From Streptomyces niveiscabiei (GTDB lineage: Bacteria > Actinomycetota > Actinomycetes > Streptomycetales > Streptomycetaceae), in contig NZ_LIRL01000031.1 of NCBI RefSeq assembly GCF_001419795.1, positions 1 to 37,302 of the forward strand: 37,302 nucleotides of DNA, in the 5' to 3' direction. Numbering within the stretch: the first letter of the stretch is position 1; every line of letters starts with the position of its first letter. This document shows, piece by piece, positions 37,139-37,302 of this stretch. Made by a program: the position numbers and the translations under genes. The notes below the pieces were generated by a model, which did no database searches, had not been told where the DNA came from, and was given only the letters and a program-made list of their open reading frames with translations.

Positions 37139-37302
37139 CGTGGTTTCCTTTCGGCCGGTGGACGGCTCGCAGCCGCCCATACGTGATGGGTGTCTGCGGT
37201 CCGTCTGTCACGGCCGGTGGATCGCGCCCGGCAGGCTCGCGGCTTTCACGTCCGGTGCGAGCGGCCCGGATGGGGGGAGGGTAGATCGAATCGGGGGATG
37301 CG

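Larger units (their letters stand above)
20245..37302 (-). mobile_element. Siphovirus-type prophage, right end outside window
   Basis: From the interrupted pirin gene to the right edge all recognisable genes are phage-like. They are, in reading order from the right, an HK97 capsid, connector and tail-completion proteins, tail tube, gpG/gpGT, tape measure, Dit, appendages, endolysin and small membrane proteins, followed by a five-gene accessory locus before the attachment site. The gene order is that of long non-contractile-tailed phages. No integrase, repressor or terminase is in view; they should be beyond position 37302. All visible structural genes look intact. Confidence 0.93.

Overview
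The window looks like a piece of a Streptomyces chromosome. GC is very high, start codons include GTG, terminators are GC-rich stems without long T-runs, and the gene families are typical: a HisKA_3 sensor kinase, a DUF4333 lipoprotein-like gene, HelR, an LLM-class oxidoreductase, paired MarR genes, an Scr1-type regulator. About 20.2 kb of host chromosome is followed by about 17 kb of a siphovirus-type prophage that runs off the right edge.

Host part, left to right. A sensor kinase cut by the window edge is divergent from a DUF4333 gene and an FtsX-type ABC permease. The permease (+) and an alpha/beta-hydrolase (-) meet head-on and both lack their 3' ends, joined at a 20-bp stretch that fits both genes (3075-3094); this looks like a deletion scar. 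Next come a TerC-family membrane protein and a minus-strand pair I read as a rifamycin-resistance operon: a GT1 glycosyltransferase resembling Rgt, then HelR, which removes rifamycin from RNA polymerase. A perfect palindrome at 8084-8106 with the core of the rifamycin-associated element (RAE) precedes the operon. Divergent from it is an LLM-class oxidoreductase with its own promoter and palindromic operator. Then follow an FMN reductase and a divergent TetR regulator with twin operators, a LacI regulator with an aldehyde dehydrogenase, and a thioredoxin with a decayed TnpB-type element inserted just upstream. The TnpB lacks the segment that carries the RuvC-II glutamate. After it come an unusual disulfide-reductase-like flavoprotein, a peptide deformylase, a PepSY membrane protein with a Crp-like site, and two overlapping MarR genes divergent from a pirin gene.

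The pirin gene is cut after about 60 codons by the prophage, so its end marks one attachment site (near 20225-20275). From the site inward the prophage has tandem hairpins, a five-gene accessory (lysogenic-conversion-like) locus, two small membrane proteins, an endolysin, and then tail and head genes read right to left: appendage proteins, Dit, tape measure, gpG/gpGT with a -1 slippery heptamer, tail tube, tail terminator, gp10-like, connector and HK97-type capsid. Portal, terminase, early genes and integrase must lie beyond the right edge.

Most worth a second look: the RAE-rgt-helR locus with its divergent promoter and immediate terminator; the prophage accessory locus, whose DUF6879 protein and Scr1-type regulator share an FWIFDxRLV motif and whose divergent promoter carries tandem 10-bp repeats; the nuclease-dead TnpB; and the double-truncation junction.
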